Virus record (IMG/VR): IMGVR_UViG_3300045135_002654
Coordinates: 1 to 45,958 of that record
Direction: 5' to 3' (one strand)
Source of the DNA: a virus
DNA length: 45,958 bases
Shown here: in pieces, positions 26,665 through 35,512 of the stretch
Layout of the letters: every line of letters starts with the position of its first letter
Position numbering within the stretch: the first letter of the stretch is position 1
Notes under the pieces: model-generated
What the model was told of the DNA's origin: nothing
The model's database searches: none
What the model saw: the letters and a program-made list of their open reading frames with translations, nothing else
Position numbers and translations under genes: made by a program

Positions 26665-28692
26665 TTAATACTCATCTGTTAACAATCTTGGGTCTGGTCC
26701 TTGATTTTTACCAGGTAAACCAGGACTTAATGAACCACCACTTGTAGGCCCTACACTTCTTTCTGGTTCAGCATTTAATCCATATGGGTCTTGTCTATCT
26801 TCTGCTTCTGCTATTCTTGAATCCATTGCTGAAGTTCCTCCACCACTTACCACTGCTTGATTTCTTCCTCCTAAAACCTCTTCAGTAGTTCTACCTAATC
26901 CTAATTGTATCATTCGATTACGAGAATCTCTTACAGTTGCATTTCTATCATTATCTGGTGATAATGGTACAACAGGACCAGTTGGTACACATGCCCCAAG
27001 TGGAATAATTTCTAAACCAGATGGGCCCTTAACACTACCAAGTTGTGCACATATAATAATATATGAATTTGGTGTTAGTACATCTGATGTTATTAATTTA
27101 CCTGATACATCTTTATATCTAAATGTTAAATCTTGTCCTTCTGTTATTGTGAATGAAACAGATTCTTCTATATCTTGTACTCCAATATATCTTTCTTTTT
27201 CTATTTGATGGCCATATGATAATCCAAATTCTTCACCTGGTCTTTGATAAGGTCTATCATCAAATCTTACAATAGGTTTACCAGTATGCCTTCTTTTACG
27301 AGATAAGTTAACTACTCTATAACTTCCCATTTTTACTGGCATTACTCTAAGTTTTGGTACTGTTCGTATATCACCCTTAAATACAATTGTATTATTATCA
27401 TCATGTGTTATTTCAAACATATCATATTCAATACCATTTCTCGTATCAACAACACCATTAAGTTCAAATTTTATATCTCCTCTTTCAGACCACACATAAT
27501 ATTTTTGTGTTTTTGTAGCAATACCATATTGACAACTTCCATCATCAATTGTTGCCTTTTCGTTATAGTTTGATGCATTAATATCAGTACATCCTTTGAT
27601 TTCTAATTTTTCATCTTCATAAAAACAACTTCCATCTTCTTCTTGTGCTGCAGGATTAAAGTTTTTAGCATTAGGGTCCATACATCCTCTTACTAATCCA
27701 TCAACCTTATCAGGTATTGTAGAATCATACAAGTTATCTGAAACTGCTGATTTAAGTATTTGTTTAACTTCATCAAAAGTCACTTGTTCTTCTGGTGTTA
27801 ATTCATTATCTTCCTGAATTGTTCTTTTTGGTAAAAGATTATTTAAAATATTTTTTAGAGATGTTTCCATTATCTGATTTATTGTATCAATCGATAATTC
27901 AATTACATCTAAATCATTTTTTGGTTTACCGTAATTTAAACTTAAAATATCCCACTCTCGATTATCAATAAAATAATTTATCGATTCTATAAATTTATCT
28001 CTTACAGTATTAACAAAAATTTCAATACTTTCTATTTTAAATTCTTTTCTAATTAAACCATGATATGTTTCTGTATCTTTTTGTGTTCCCTTTATTGTAG
28101 AAAAAGTATCTAATACTCTTTGAGTTGTTATATTTTGTATGTATTGTTTAGCATAGTATATAGTATCATCTCTAAAATTTTTGTTTTCAGTAAATACTTC
28201 ATACCTTTTATCTAAGTCTGCATTAGGTTGTTTTTCTTTTTTTATTGGTAAGATTCTCATTTCTGTTCTTGATGGTGAAATTTCATGTACCCATAATTTA
28301 TCTATTTCACTATTTTCTGAACCCGCTCTTCTGTTTAATAATGTTACTTGTGTTTTAAAAATACCATTATCATATCCTGCCTCTCTTACCAATCGTTCTA
28401 TATCTACAATAAATTCTGCAGAACCATTAAGTTTTTTTGTAAAGTTATTATTAGATATTAAAAAATAATCTTTTATATTAGTATCATTTAAATGAATATA
28501 TCTAACAAGTTTTCCATCTTCTCCTTGTGGTAATTGATTTTCATTTGAATCAAATAAAATAAATTCAATCATATCCGCATTACCAAGGCCGAAATAGGAC
28601 TTACCAATTTCTCTCTCAAAGATTTTTCTATCTTCAGATTCTACTTTGTATCCTCTTCTATCGACTATATCTTTAAATCCGTCTATTGCCAT
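26665..28692 (-). CDS. Baseplate-operon structural protein with two GCxDP Cys repeats
   Basis: The 675-residue protein opens with a segment of about 150 residues (SYFGLGNADMIEFILFDSNE and so on) of mixed structure, then a helical region (150-320) and two Cys repeats at residues 336-358 and 367-389. A beta-rich C-terminal half ends in a Gly/Pro-rich, probably flexible tail (GPTSGGSLSPGLPGKNQGPD). The ATG at 28692 is 2 bases after the stop of the 405-aa gene. It shares the Cys repeat with the next gene, which suggests the two proteins lie near each other in the particle. It is not a T4 gene I can name; the operon position suggests a baseplate or fiber-attachment component. Confidence 0.65.
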   Translation of the reverse strand: MAIDGFKDIVDRRGYKVESEDRKIFEREIGKSYFGLGNADMIEFILFDSNENQLPQGEDGKLVRYIHLNDTNIKDYFLISNNNFTKKLNGSAEFIVDIERLVREAGYDNGIFKTQVTLLNRRAGSENSEIDKLWVHEISPSRTEMRILPIKKEKQPNADLDKRYEVFTENKNFRDDTIYYAKQYIQNITTQRVLDTFSTIKGTQKDTETYHGLIRKEFKIESIEIFVNTVRDKFIESINYFIDNREWDILSLNYGKPKNDLDVIELSIDTINQIMETSLKNILNNLLPKRTIQEDNELTPEEQVTFDEVKQILKSAVSDNLYDSTIPDKVDGLVRGCMDPNAKNFNPAAQEEDGSCFYEDEKLEIKGCTDINASNYNEKATIDDGSCQYGIATKTQKYYVWSERGDIKFELNGVVDTRNGIEYDMFEITHDDNNTIVFKGDIRTVPKLRVMPVKMGSYRVVNLSRKRRHTGKPIVRFDDRPYQRPGEEFGLSYGHQIEKERYIGVQDIEESVSFTITEGQDLTFRYKDVSGKLITSDVLTPNSYIIICAQLGSVKGPSGLEIIPLGACVPTGPVVPLSPDNDRNATVRDSRNRMIQLGLGRTTEEVLGGRNQAVVSGGGTSAMDSRIAEAEDRQDPYGLNAEPERSVGPTSGGSLSPGLPGKNQGPDPRLLTDEY
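27526..27687 (-). repeat. Pair of GCxDP-type Cys repeats in the 675-aa protein
   Basis: Residues 336-358 (GCMDPNAKNFN..EEDGSCFY) and 367-389 (GCTDINASNYN..IDDGSCQY) are two copies separated by 8 residues. With the copy at 26289-26357 they make three copies in two adjacent genes. The DNA copies are diverged, so this is not a recent duplication. Confidence 0.75.
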
Positions 28693-28694
28693 TA

Positions 28695-29912
28695 TTAACC
28701 TATTTTATTTACTCTACTTAATAATTTTTCAAATTCGTTACCATACATAGTATAAACTAAATTTGAAAACTGCCATCCAATTTTCATCGTTAACCAACCA
28801 AACGGATGTGTTTTATCCACAACTCCCATTTGATATGCCATTTGTTGTGTCCATGGTTTTAGAAACTTATAAATATACTTTGTATATTGTGGTTTTCTTT
28901 GCATAAAGTTAACCACTTTTCTCGCCCATATTGTATATCCAATTGCAGTTGTTCTATGGTTTTCCCATAACCAATCACCAAAGTTTTCATCCGCAATCCA
29001 AATTTCTTTTGAAAGATATCCTTGGTGGTAAAGTTCATTACAAATAATTTTTTTCTTTTTAGAATTTGCTGCTGCAGTTGCAGTATTTTGAGCCTGTATT
29101 GTTCTTTGATTTGCTGCTCTAATTTGTTCTTCTGCAACTTTTTGATTTGCGGTTATAACTCCATTCAAAGTTTTAATATTTTCTGTAAGGTTTTCTACTA
29201 TATCCTTTTGTGTTGTTAATTGTGATGCTAAAGTTTCTTTTTGTGCACCTAAACCTGTTACTTGAGCAGTTAATGAAACTCTCTCTATACCTTCTCGTGT
29301 ACCTTTTAGAATAGCACTTTGGAAATCATCTAAAAGAACTTCATATCTTGCCTGTAATTCTTTGAATTGTTCATCTCTTTGAATTACCTCTGATGTTTTT
29401 GCGATTAACTGATTTGTTAAATCTTCAATTTGAGTTTGTAAATCATTTACTAATCCTAAAGCATCATCTCGTTCTTTTGAAACATCTCTTAAATCTTTAC
29501 TTAAATCTCTATTTGTTTTTTTTAATGTATCATATTTTTCTAATCGAACAAACTTTCCTTGTATCTCTTGTTTTTCACCTATTAACTCATCTATAGCAAT
29601 ATCTACTGCCTTCTTTAGTTGTTCTTCATCATAATAAGGTCTTTCAATATTAGAAACAGTTTCACCACTAAAAGAAGTTTGCTCTTCATTTGTAATTGTA
29701 TCTGGTTCTAATAAATCAGTTTTTATTTTAGGATTACTTTGTTTACCTCGTATTGGTTCTTGTCCAAATGGTTTTTCTGTTTTTTTAGTTGATGGTTTTA
29801 TTTCTTTTCCATCTAATCTTCGGACAATAATACCTTTAGAAGAATCTTTTTCTACTGCCTTCGAACCCTTTTTCACAAGTTCATCAATTCTAAATTTATC
29901 TCGTAAACTCAT
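28695..29912 (-). CDS. Coiled-coil structural protein with a conserved phage C-terminal domain
   Basis: The 405-residue protein has a charged, flexible N-terminus (about 1-95), a long coiled coil (about 95-290, with DLSKDLRDVSKERDDALG and LVNDLQTQIEDLTNQLIAKT heptads) and a compact aromatic C-terminal domain of about 110 residues. That domain starts IICNELYHQGYLSKEIWIAD and contains LKPWTQQMAYQMG. The C-terminal domain type (CNELYxQGYL.. IW.AD..FG) is widespread in tail-associated proteins of marine phages. The ATG at 29912 lies 3 bases after the previous stop. It is probably a fibrous tail or baseplate protein whose C-terminal domain makes the contact. It is not a known enzyme. Confidence 0.7.
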   Translation of the reverse strand: MSLRDKFRIDELVKKGSKAVEKDSSKGIIVRRLDGKEIKPSTKKTEKPFGQEPIRGKQSNPKIKTDLLEPDTITNEEQTSFSGETVSNIERPYYDEEQLKKAVDIAIDELIGEKQEIQGKFVRLEKYDTLKKTNRDLSKDLRDVSKERDDALGLVNDLQTQIEDLTNQLIAKTSEVIQRDEQFKELQARYEVLLDDFQSAILKGTREGIERVSLTAQVTGLGAQKETLASQLTTQKDIVENLTENIKTLNGVITANQKVAEEQIRAANQRTIQAQNTATAAANSKKKKIICNELYHQGYLSKEIWIADENFGDWLWENHRTTAIGYTIWARKVVNFMQRKPQYTKYIYKFLKPWTQQMAYQMGVVDKTHPFGWLTMKIGWQFSNLVYTMYGNEFEKLLSRVNKIG

Positions 29913-29915
29913 TTT

Positions 29916-30977
29916 TTACTTCTCTACGGTGAAAGTTAAATCCTTATCTGCAAAGTATTCAATTACACCACTTCTATTTACTTTTATTTCTATATAGTAA
30001 TCTCTGTTATATTCAAAGTTACTTAAATTTAATTTAAAATAATTTCCATTTGAATCACAACTAACTTTTGTATAATCATCACTAAATGGAACCACCACTT
30101 CATCTGTTACTATATCTTTAATTTGGTAGTAAGTAGTTGATGGTAAATAATATACATCTGTATAAGAATATGTGTTGGTGTAAGTTTTAAGAGGATATTT
30201 TTCTCTTCCAAAAACTCTGATTGTAGGTTTACTTCCTCGTTTGTATCTTACTTTTAATCTCTTAAATGTGATATGAATATCATCGGCAGTTAATGCACTA
30301 AGAGAACCAGTAGAGAAAGAAGAATCATCCCAACCAATTCTTAACTTCGGTTGGTATATAGTATTTGTTTCTTTTGAAAAGAACTTTAATTGTCCGTAAT
30401 CTGTTGTATTGTTTTCTAATGAAGATGCGTGTTTAATTATCCAACCTTCATTTGGTATAGAACCACTAATCCAAGAATTAAGTGGAGTTAAAACATTCAT
30501 TTCTATATCAGATGATTGATAAGAAAAAGATTGTGAAGCGGCTGAACCTGTGTACCATGTTCCACCTTTTCCATTAAAGGAACCTGTTGTTCCTGTTGTG
30601 TATCCACCAATTAACCAATTAGATGTAGTTCTTTTTTCCCAAGAACAACCATCTACCGATATATTATCAAATCGAGTTCCTATACCCATATCCCATGATT
30701 GAGAAACGGGATATGCATAGATTGTATAATCTGTTGGGATTTCATTTGCTGCTTCAGTTTCTTTTAAAATTAATTCAGCAGAACTCATAGTAATTTCACC
30801 ACTTGCTATCGACTCTGATATAGAGTTTGTATCAAATTTGATTAAACTTCTCGCAATATCTTTTAAATTACCATAATAAGTTTTAGATACTTCTAATACT
30901 TCATCCAATCCAGTATTCTGAGTTGGTTGTTGTAAGTAAATCGATGTGTCTTTAGATGCTGTTACAAAGTAATACAT
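29916..30977 (-). CDS. DNRLRE-domain-like structural protein in the baseplate operon
   Basis: The 353-residue protein begins YYFVTASKDTSIYLQQPTQN, then GLDEVLEVSKTYYGNLKDIARSLIKFD. This resembles the DNRLRE module (D..I....P..N.G....L.V.......R.LIKFD), a beta-sandwich common in extracellular and phage structural proteins. The second half (about 220-353) is another beta domain with KRLKVRYKRGSKPTIRVFG. The start overlaps the gp6-like stop by one base (TAATG), so translation is coupled. The operon places it in the baseplate wedge or a short-fiber attachment site. Confidence 0.65.
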   Translation of the reverse strand: MYYFVTASKDTSIYLQQPTQNTGLDEVLEVSKTYYGNLKDIARSLIKFDTNSISESIASGEITMSSAELILKETEAANEIPTDYTIYAYPVSQSWDMGIGTRFDNISVDGCSWEKRTTSNWLIGGYTTGTTGSFNGKGGTWYTGSAASQSFSYQSSDIEMNVLTPLNSWISGSIPNEGWIIKHASSLENNTTDYGQLKFFSKETNTIYQPKLRIGWDDSSFSTGSLSALTADDIHITFKRLKVRYKRGSKPTIRVFGREKYPLKTYTNTYSYTDVYYLPSTTYYQIKDIVTDEVVVPFSDDYTKVSCDSNGNYFKLNLSNFEYNRDYYIEIKVNRSGVIEYFADKDLTFTVEK

Positions 30978-32995
30978 TATACAACCCTCCCTTTTATATC
31001 CTTATTAGGAAATTTAACTTCAAATACAGATGGGTCTAAAGATGGATAAACCATTTTGTTTTTAGTAGCATCTAATATATTATATGAGTGTGATGAATAG
31101 TTACCTAAACATTTATTTACAATTTCACACTTTGGTACTGATTGAACACCCTCAACACTTGCTATTAATAATTCAATTTCAGAAATATTAATCGGCATAT
31201 TAAATGTCCAATTATCAATATTAAAATATTCTTTCAGTTCAGTAATACATTTTGTAAGAATTTCTCTTTTGTTATATCCACCAAATACTCTTATTTCAAA
31301 ATCTAATCCTATATTGATAATAAATCCATCTATTATATTAATACCATCGGTTAACATTCGGTATTCTCCTAAATATGTTTTTAAATTTTCTTTTATCGCT
31401 CTGTTTAATGTTGATAGATATTTATTTGAATTGTATCCAAGAACATATAAATTTATAGCAAATGGATTGTTTTTTTCATTTTGATTATTTTTCTTACTTT
31501 GTAAAAATGTTTTAAGTTCATCTTTAATTTCTTGTTCAGTAAGTGTTCTTTCTCCTATCGATTGTATTAAACCTGCAAATTCTTCCAATGAATCAGGATT
31601 ATTTAAAATAGATGATGGTGAGTTATTATCTAATTCTCCATCTGGTGCACAATATGCCTTTGCTATACCACCATATTTTGATGGTAATGATAATGCTCTA
31701 ACTTGATAATCTTTTCTTGTTACTGCTCTGTTTTGTGAACCAAAGTTTGCCAGTGAATTTTCTCTAATCTCTTCAATTGTTTCTGCACCTCTACCACCAG
31801 TTGCTGGTGTTTCGTTTTCTACTGCAACTGATGCCTTACCTCTATTATATAAAGATAATTCATCTCGTGTAAATACCGATGTATCTTCATCATATACCAC
31901 AGAATTTATAGTAGTAATAGTGTTTGATGGTACATTTGAGGCAACTCCTCCTCCAACTAAATATGAAACTGTAAATTCACCTGTTGGTGCCTGTCCATAT
32001 GAAGTTGTTTTTAAAAAGTTTGATGGGTCAAATGAAGAACCTAATCTATCAATGGAGTTTCTTAATCCTAAACCTACATTTTTAAAATTTGGTATTAAAG
32101 TTTCATCCGAAGCAGTTGAGTTTCCTCCACCAAATACAATAGAAGTAGTATTATCATCATTAATTTTTTTTGTAAATCTTCTTGATGTTTTTATTAACTT
32201 TAACACACTTGGTACAGAATCTTTAAATTGTGAAAGGTCTTTATCAGTTTGTTCTGATGTTGGGTAATCTAAATAAACCATTTCTTGTGCAAGATATGGT
32301 ACTTCATACCACTTGTTTCCATTTGAATCTCTCACATCGTAGATATCAATTACATTATCTTGACCTATTGTTATACTTGAAAATTGTTGAGGGGTAGTAC
32401 CAAAATCAAATGTTATAGTTTTAATTTCTGCTGAAATAGCATTCACATATTTTTTTAATAGATATTGTGTTGGTTCATTTGTAGATGGGTTTCTTGTATA
32501 AACACTCACTTCTCTATCAGAACCATCATTAAAATCTAATAATTCTGTTGTTCTAAATGCAACACCATTATTTGATTCACAAATCATACCCTCTTTGATT
32601 CTTAAAGAATATTCATAATCAGGCTCAACATCAACACCACTTCCTTTTGATGGTACGAGTTGATATACTGAAAGTTGTACTACTGATGGAGAAGTTACTT
32701 TTGGTTTATATCCTAAATAAGAAGATAAAGCTAAAACATTTTGTTTATCCTCAGCATATAACATTAGAGATTCCTTTAAAGAATCATCTGTATAATATGA
32801 AAGAACATCTCCTACATAAGATGCCATTTCAATAAACATCATACCTGGTGATGATTCATTAAAATCAGAATAAGTTTTAGGAAAATATGTTTTTGCATAC
32901 TCAATTAGATTTTGTCTAAATTGTCCAAAATCTTTGTTAAGATATTTTATATCTCTTCCTTTATTACTTTTAAAATTTGCTGAGTTTAACGCCAT
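30977..32995 (-). CDS. Baseplate wedge protein gp6-like (Baseplate_J family)
   Basis: The 672-residue protein opens with the typical marine T4-like gp6 start: IKYLNKDFGQFRQNLIEYAK, TYFPKTYSDFNESSPGMMFI, then EMASYVGDVLSYYTDDSLKE. The middle part has the Baseplate_J-like region (ETIEEIRENSLANFGSQNRA, VTRKDYQVRALSLPSKYGGI) and the C-terminal part contains INISEIELLIASVEGVQSVP. In T4, gp6 forms the wedge ring that ties six wedges together. It is near the length of T4 gp6. It lies 3 bases after the gp25-like gene, the gene order expected for the baseplate operon of T4-like phages. Confidence 0.93.
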   Translation of the reverse strand: MALNSANFKSNKGRDIKYLNKDFGQFRQNLIEYAKTYFPKTYSDFNESSPGMMFIEMASYVGDVLSYYTDDSLKESLMLYAEDKQNVLALSSYLGYKPKVTSPSVVQLSVYQLVPSKGSGVDVEPDYEYSLRIKEGMICESNNGVAFRTTELLDFNDGSDREVSVYTRNPSTNEPTQYLLKKYVNAISAEIKTITFDFGTTPQQFSSITIGQDNVIDIYDVRDSNGNKWYEVPYLAQEMVYLDYPTSEQTDKDLSQFKDSVPSVLKLIKTSRRFTKKINDDNTTSIVFGGGNSTASDETLIPNFKNVGLGLRNSIDRLGSSFDPSNFLKTTSYGQAPTGEFTVSYLVGGGVASNVPSNTITTINSVVYDEDTSVFTRDELSLYNRGKASVAVENETPATGGRGAETIEEIRENSLANFGSQNRAVTRKDYQVRALSLPSKYGGIAKAYCAPDGELDNNSPSSILNNPDSLEEFAGLIQSIGERTLTEQEIKDELKTFLQSKKNNQNEKNNPFAINLYVLGYNSNKYLSTLNRAIKENLKTYLGEYRMLTDGINIIDGFIINIGLDFEIRVFGGYNKREILTKCITELKEYFNIDNWTFNMPINISEIELLIASVEGVQSVPKCEIVNKCLGNYSSHSYNILDATKNKMVYPSLDPSVFEVKFPNKDIKGRVV

Positions 32996-32998
32996 TTA

Positions 32999-33430
32999 TT
33001 ATTCTCCTACTGTAAATGTTATTTCTTGTAAATCTATTTGGTTTCCAACTGTAAATTTGACACTCATCTCGGCCCTATTCATATCTTTCATTTCATCCGT
33101 CATCTTAACATCAATTTCTTCTATGGTAATATAAGGTAACCAAAAATTAACACTTTTTGTTATAGTATCAGTTAAATCTTCTTCTAAATTTTCTGTCAAT
33201 TGTTCAAATAAAAGAGAATGTAAACCAGTACCAAAGTTTGGTTGCATAACTCTTTCACCTTGTTTTGTTAACAAAAGATTTTTAAGATTTGTTTTAGCTT
33301 GTTCAAATGAAGAAAAAGATTGTGCAAAGAAACCTGTTTCACCACGCTGAAGTGGTAATGTTATACCATAGGCATAATCATTAAATTCTTTAGTATCCTT
33401 TACTACTTTTCTATCAAGAATGTAAGCCAT
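32999..33430 (-). CDS. Baseplate wedge protein gp25-like (GPW_gp25 family)
   Basis: The 143-residue protein has the family core: QAKTNLKNLLLTKQGERVMQ, then PNFGTGLHSLLFEQ (residues 44-77), with the invariant GER (58-60) and QPNFG (63-67). In T4, gp25 is part of the wedge core bundle with gp6 and gp53 and helps start sheath assembly. The length is close to T4 gp25 (132 residues). It lies 10 bases after the 192-aa gene and directly before the gp6-like gene. Confidence 0.95.
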   Translation of the reverse strand: MAYILDRKVVKDTKEFNDYAYGITLPLQRGETGFFAQSFSSFEQAKTNLKNLLLTKQGERVMQPNFGTGLHSLLFEQLTENLEEDLTDTITKSVNFWLPYITIEEIDVKMTDEMKDMNRAEMSVKFTVGNQIDLQEITFTVGE

Positions 33431-33440
33431 TCAAACTCTC

Positions 33441-34019
33441 CTATCTTTTAAACTTTTTTACAAGTTCAGAATTATCTCTATTTAGAATCCTATCTAAACC
33501 AGGTAATCCTGTTTGAACACCAAGTCCTGTTTTTCTAACACTACTTGATTTCATATCACCATAACCCATTTGTGCTGCCATATTAGCTCTCATTCCATCT
33601 AATCCTGCACCAGCACCTTGTTGGTTAAATGTAACTGTCTTATCCATATTCTCATTTACAGGTTGTTTAAACGAATCTAAAACAGATTTAGTTTGTGTAC
33701 CACCTGCTCTTTGTTCTTTTGAAAATGGTTTTGTATTATTTAAAACCTCATTTAAAACAGAATTTTTTGTAAACTGTCTTTTAGGTTGTTGTCTTTCTTC
33801 TTGTAAAGCAAGTTCTGCTTGTTCAAAAGGGTCTACTACATCATCTTCTACTAATTGAGTAGAGGATGGCACAATACCCCCCTTCACCTCTTTTAATCTT
33901 TTATTAACTTCTTCCTCTAATATTTTAGGAAAAGTTTTAGTTAGAAACTTCTCATGGTTTTTAGCCACTTCAGCTTCTACTATTGTTTTAATTACTTTGA
34001 CTAATTGTTTTGAATCCAT
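33441..34019 (-). CDS. Conserved protein at the head of the baseplate operon, unknown role
   Basis: The 192-residue protein has an N-terminal helix pair (about 1-47, VKVIKTIVEAEVAKNHEKFL), a long polar linker rich in Gln, Ser and Val, and a short Arg/Lys-rich end (LPGLDRILNRDNSELVKKFKR). No enzymatic motif is visible. A late-type promoter word lies 24 bases before the ATG at 34019 and AAGGAAAAT is the ribosome site. It is the first gene of a compact run down to 21159 with gaps of 0-11 bases. It may be a small assembly or hub-associated protein; this is a guess from position. Confidence 0.6.
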   Translation of the reverse strand: MDSKQLVKVIKTIVEAEVAKNHEKFLTKTFPKILEEEVNKRLKEVKGGIVPSSTQLVEDDVVDPFEQAELALQEERQQPKRQFTKNSVLNEVLNNTKPFSKEQRAGGTQTKSVLDSFKQPVNENMDKTVTFNQQGAGAGLDGMRANMAAQMGYGDMKSSSVRKTGLGVQTGLPGLDRILNRDNSELVKKFKR

Positions 34020-34042
34020 TGTATTTTATTTTCCTTGTCTTA

Positions 34043-34052
34043 TATAAATATA
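34043..34052 (-). promoter_or_regulatory. Putative late promoter for the baseplate/tail operon (34019-21159)
   Basis: TATATTTATA on the minus strand, 24 bases before the ATG at 34019, in the 51-base gap after the CHAP-domain gene. No other promoter word is seen in the next 12.8 kb, so it probably drives the whole gp25/gp6/fiber run. No TTTG at the -33 position. Confidence 0.6.
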
Positions 34053-34070
34053 TTGTTTATGATTTTATGG

Positions 34071-35510
34071 TTATGAACAATCAGGTGGGTTTACAAATCC
34101 TACAACTCTTTTCATATTTGCCGCTTTTTGAAAAGCACCAACTCCATTTCTACTAAATCCTCCACCACTTGTATTTCCTTCAATAGAAATAATAGTACCA
34201 TCTGCTAATATACCAGAAACAACACCGATATGATTAGCATCGTAAGATGTTCCATATAAAATAGCTGCTCCTATTTTTGGTTTTGTACTCCAATATCCTT
34301 TTTGTTTACCCCACTTCATCCAATTATCACAACTTGCTCCTCCACTTGGTGTTTCTAATCCTGCTTCTTGCCACCAAGTAGCAACAGCAGCGGCACACCA
34401 ATAATATCCACTACCTGTTGACCTTACTTTTGCCTGATTATCTAAACCTACATTAGAAAACATTTCATCAATTCTTCCTGGTTTTCTTTCTTGTACACCA
34501 CCAGGAAATCCACCATAGTTTAGACCAGGTGGTGTACCTGTTTCTAAAATACCAATATCTCTTTTAGCAATCGCAACAATTTTAGTACCTTGTTCACATT
34601 TTGCATCTTCAGGTGTAGATTTTTCTATTTCAGCTAATTCTTCATCACTTAATTCTACCACAGCAGCATTTCGTTCTCCACTACTAATTTCACTATTTCT
34701 TAAACTTGAGTATTCACTTGCAGAACTTCTACCACTTTGTGGTAATGTAGTATCATTGGCTACCTTATCTGCCTCTTCTGCTTCTTTTCTTGCCTCTTCT
34801 TTATCCGCATCATTCATTTTTAATCCTTCTAAAATTGCATTACCAATTTTCATAAGAGCATTCATAAAGTTATTACCGTTTATTAAATTTTGTGATTGTA
34901 AATTATCAGAATCAATATCCGTAGATGGTGCACTTGGTTTTGCTGGTGGGATTGTCCATCCTGTCCAAAATAATATACCAGGTGCAGGTGGTACTAATGG
35001 AAAACCAGGATACAAAGATATTGTCATGTATAATCCTTCGATTGTTGTTGCATGTTGTTGCATTGCCCCAATTAATCTATCTAAAAAAACATTAGTATCA
35101 TTTGTTGGTGGAATGGGTCCTACAACTGGAAATATACCAGGTTTAGTTACTGTTGCATATACAGAAGTAATATTTAGAAAAGAACCTATTGCTGGTATAA
35201 TTGGGGGTACACCAGTTATAAGTGAAGCTCCTGTCCAATATCCTATAACTGCCTTTCCTAAATCATCTATAAATGTATGTTGGTCAGGTCCCTTTTTTGT
35301 TAACGAAGTGGAACATGCTAAATTAGCTAGTTGTTCCATTGATACTTTATTATCTACCGAAAGTGGAATATTATTTATTGTTTGAAATCCTCTACGCACT
35401 GCTAAATCATATTCAGTAACGAACTTCTTAGCAAAATCACGATAACTATTTATACCACCTTGATTTTGCATATAACTCAACATATTTTGTTTGAATATAG
35501 CAAATGACAT
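34071..35510 (-). CDS. Tail-associated cell-wall hydrolase with C-terminal CHAP-type domain
   Basis: The 479-residue protein has two parts. Residues 1-230 contain Pro/Gly/Ile-rich hydrophobic stretches (95-135 and 160-195) and helices. Residues 235-305 are a charged linker. Residues 305-479 are a CHAP/NlpC-P60-like hydrolase: the nucleophile region SGYYWCAAAVATWWQE (Cys372), the His region YDANHIGVVSG (His427), and an acidic/Asn position in SIEGNTSGGG (Glu444, Asn446). Such domains cut peptidoglycan peptides. It follows the gp5-like gene by 2 bases, so it probably replaces the lysozyme domain of T4 gp5 as a separate baseplate hub enzyme. The alternative is a free endolysin, but position and the long N-terminal part argue for a virion location. 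Confidence 0.8.
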   Translation of the reverse strand: MSFAIFKQNMLSYMQNQGGINSYRDFAKKFVTEYDLAVRRGFQTINNIPLSVDNKVSMEQLANLACSTSLTKKGPDQHTFIDDLGKAVIGYWTGASLITGVPPIIPAIGSFLNITSVYATVTKPGIFPVVGPIPPTNDTNVFLDRLIGAMQQHATTIEGLYMTISLYPGFPLVPPAPGILFWTGWTIPPAKPSAPSTDIDSDNLQSQNLINGNNFMNALMKIGNAILEGLKMNDADKEEARKEAEEADKVANDTTLPQSGRSSASEYSSLRNSEISSGERNAAVVELSDEELAEIEKSTPEDAKCEQGTKIVAIAKRDIGILETGTPPGLNYGGFPGGVQERKPGRIDEMFSNVGLDNQAKVRSTGSGYYWCAAAVATWWQEAGLETPSGGASCDNWMKWGKQKGYWSTKPKIGAAILYGTSYDANHIGVVSGILADGTIISIEGNTSGGGFSRNGVGAFQKAANMKRVVGFVNPPDCS

Positions 35511-35512
35511 TT

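Noticed and set aside
34756-35385. A 209-codon open frame on the plus strand
   Set aside because: It lies wholly opposite the CHAP-domain gene, whose protein has recognisable catalytic motifs. The plus frame gives a low-complexity Ser/Ala/Ile-rich sequence with no ribosome site.
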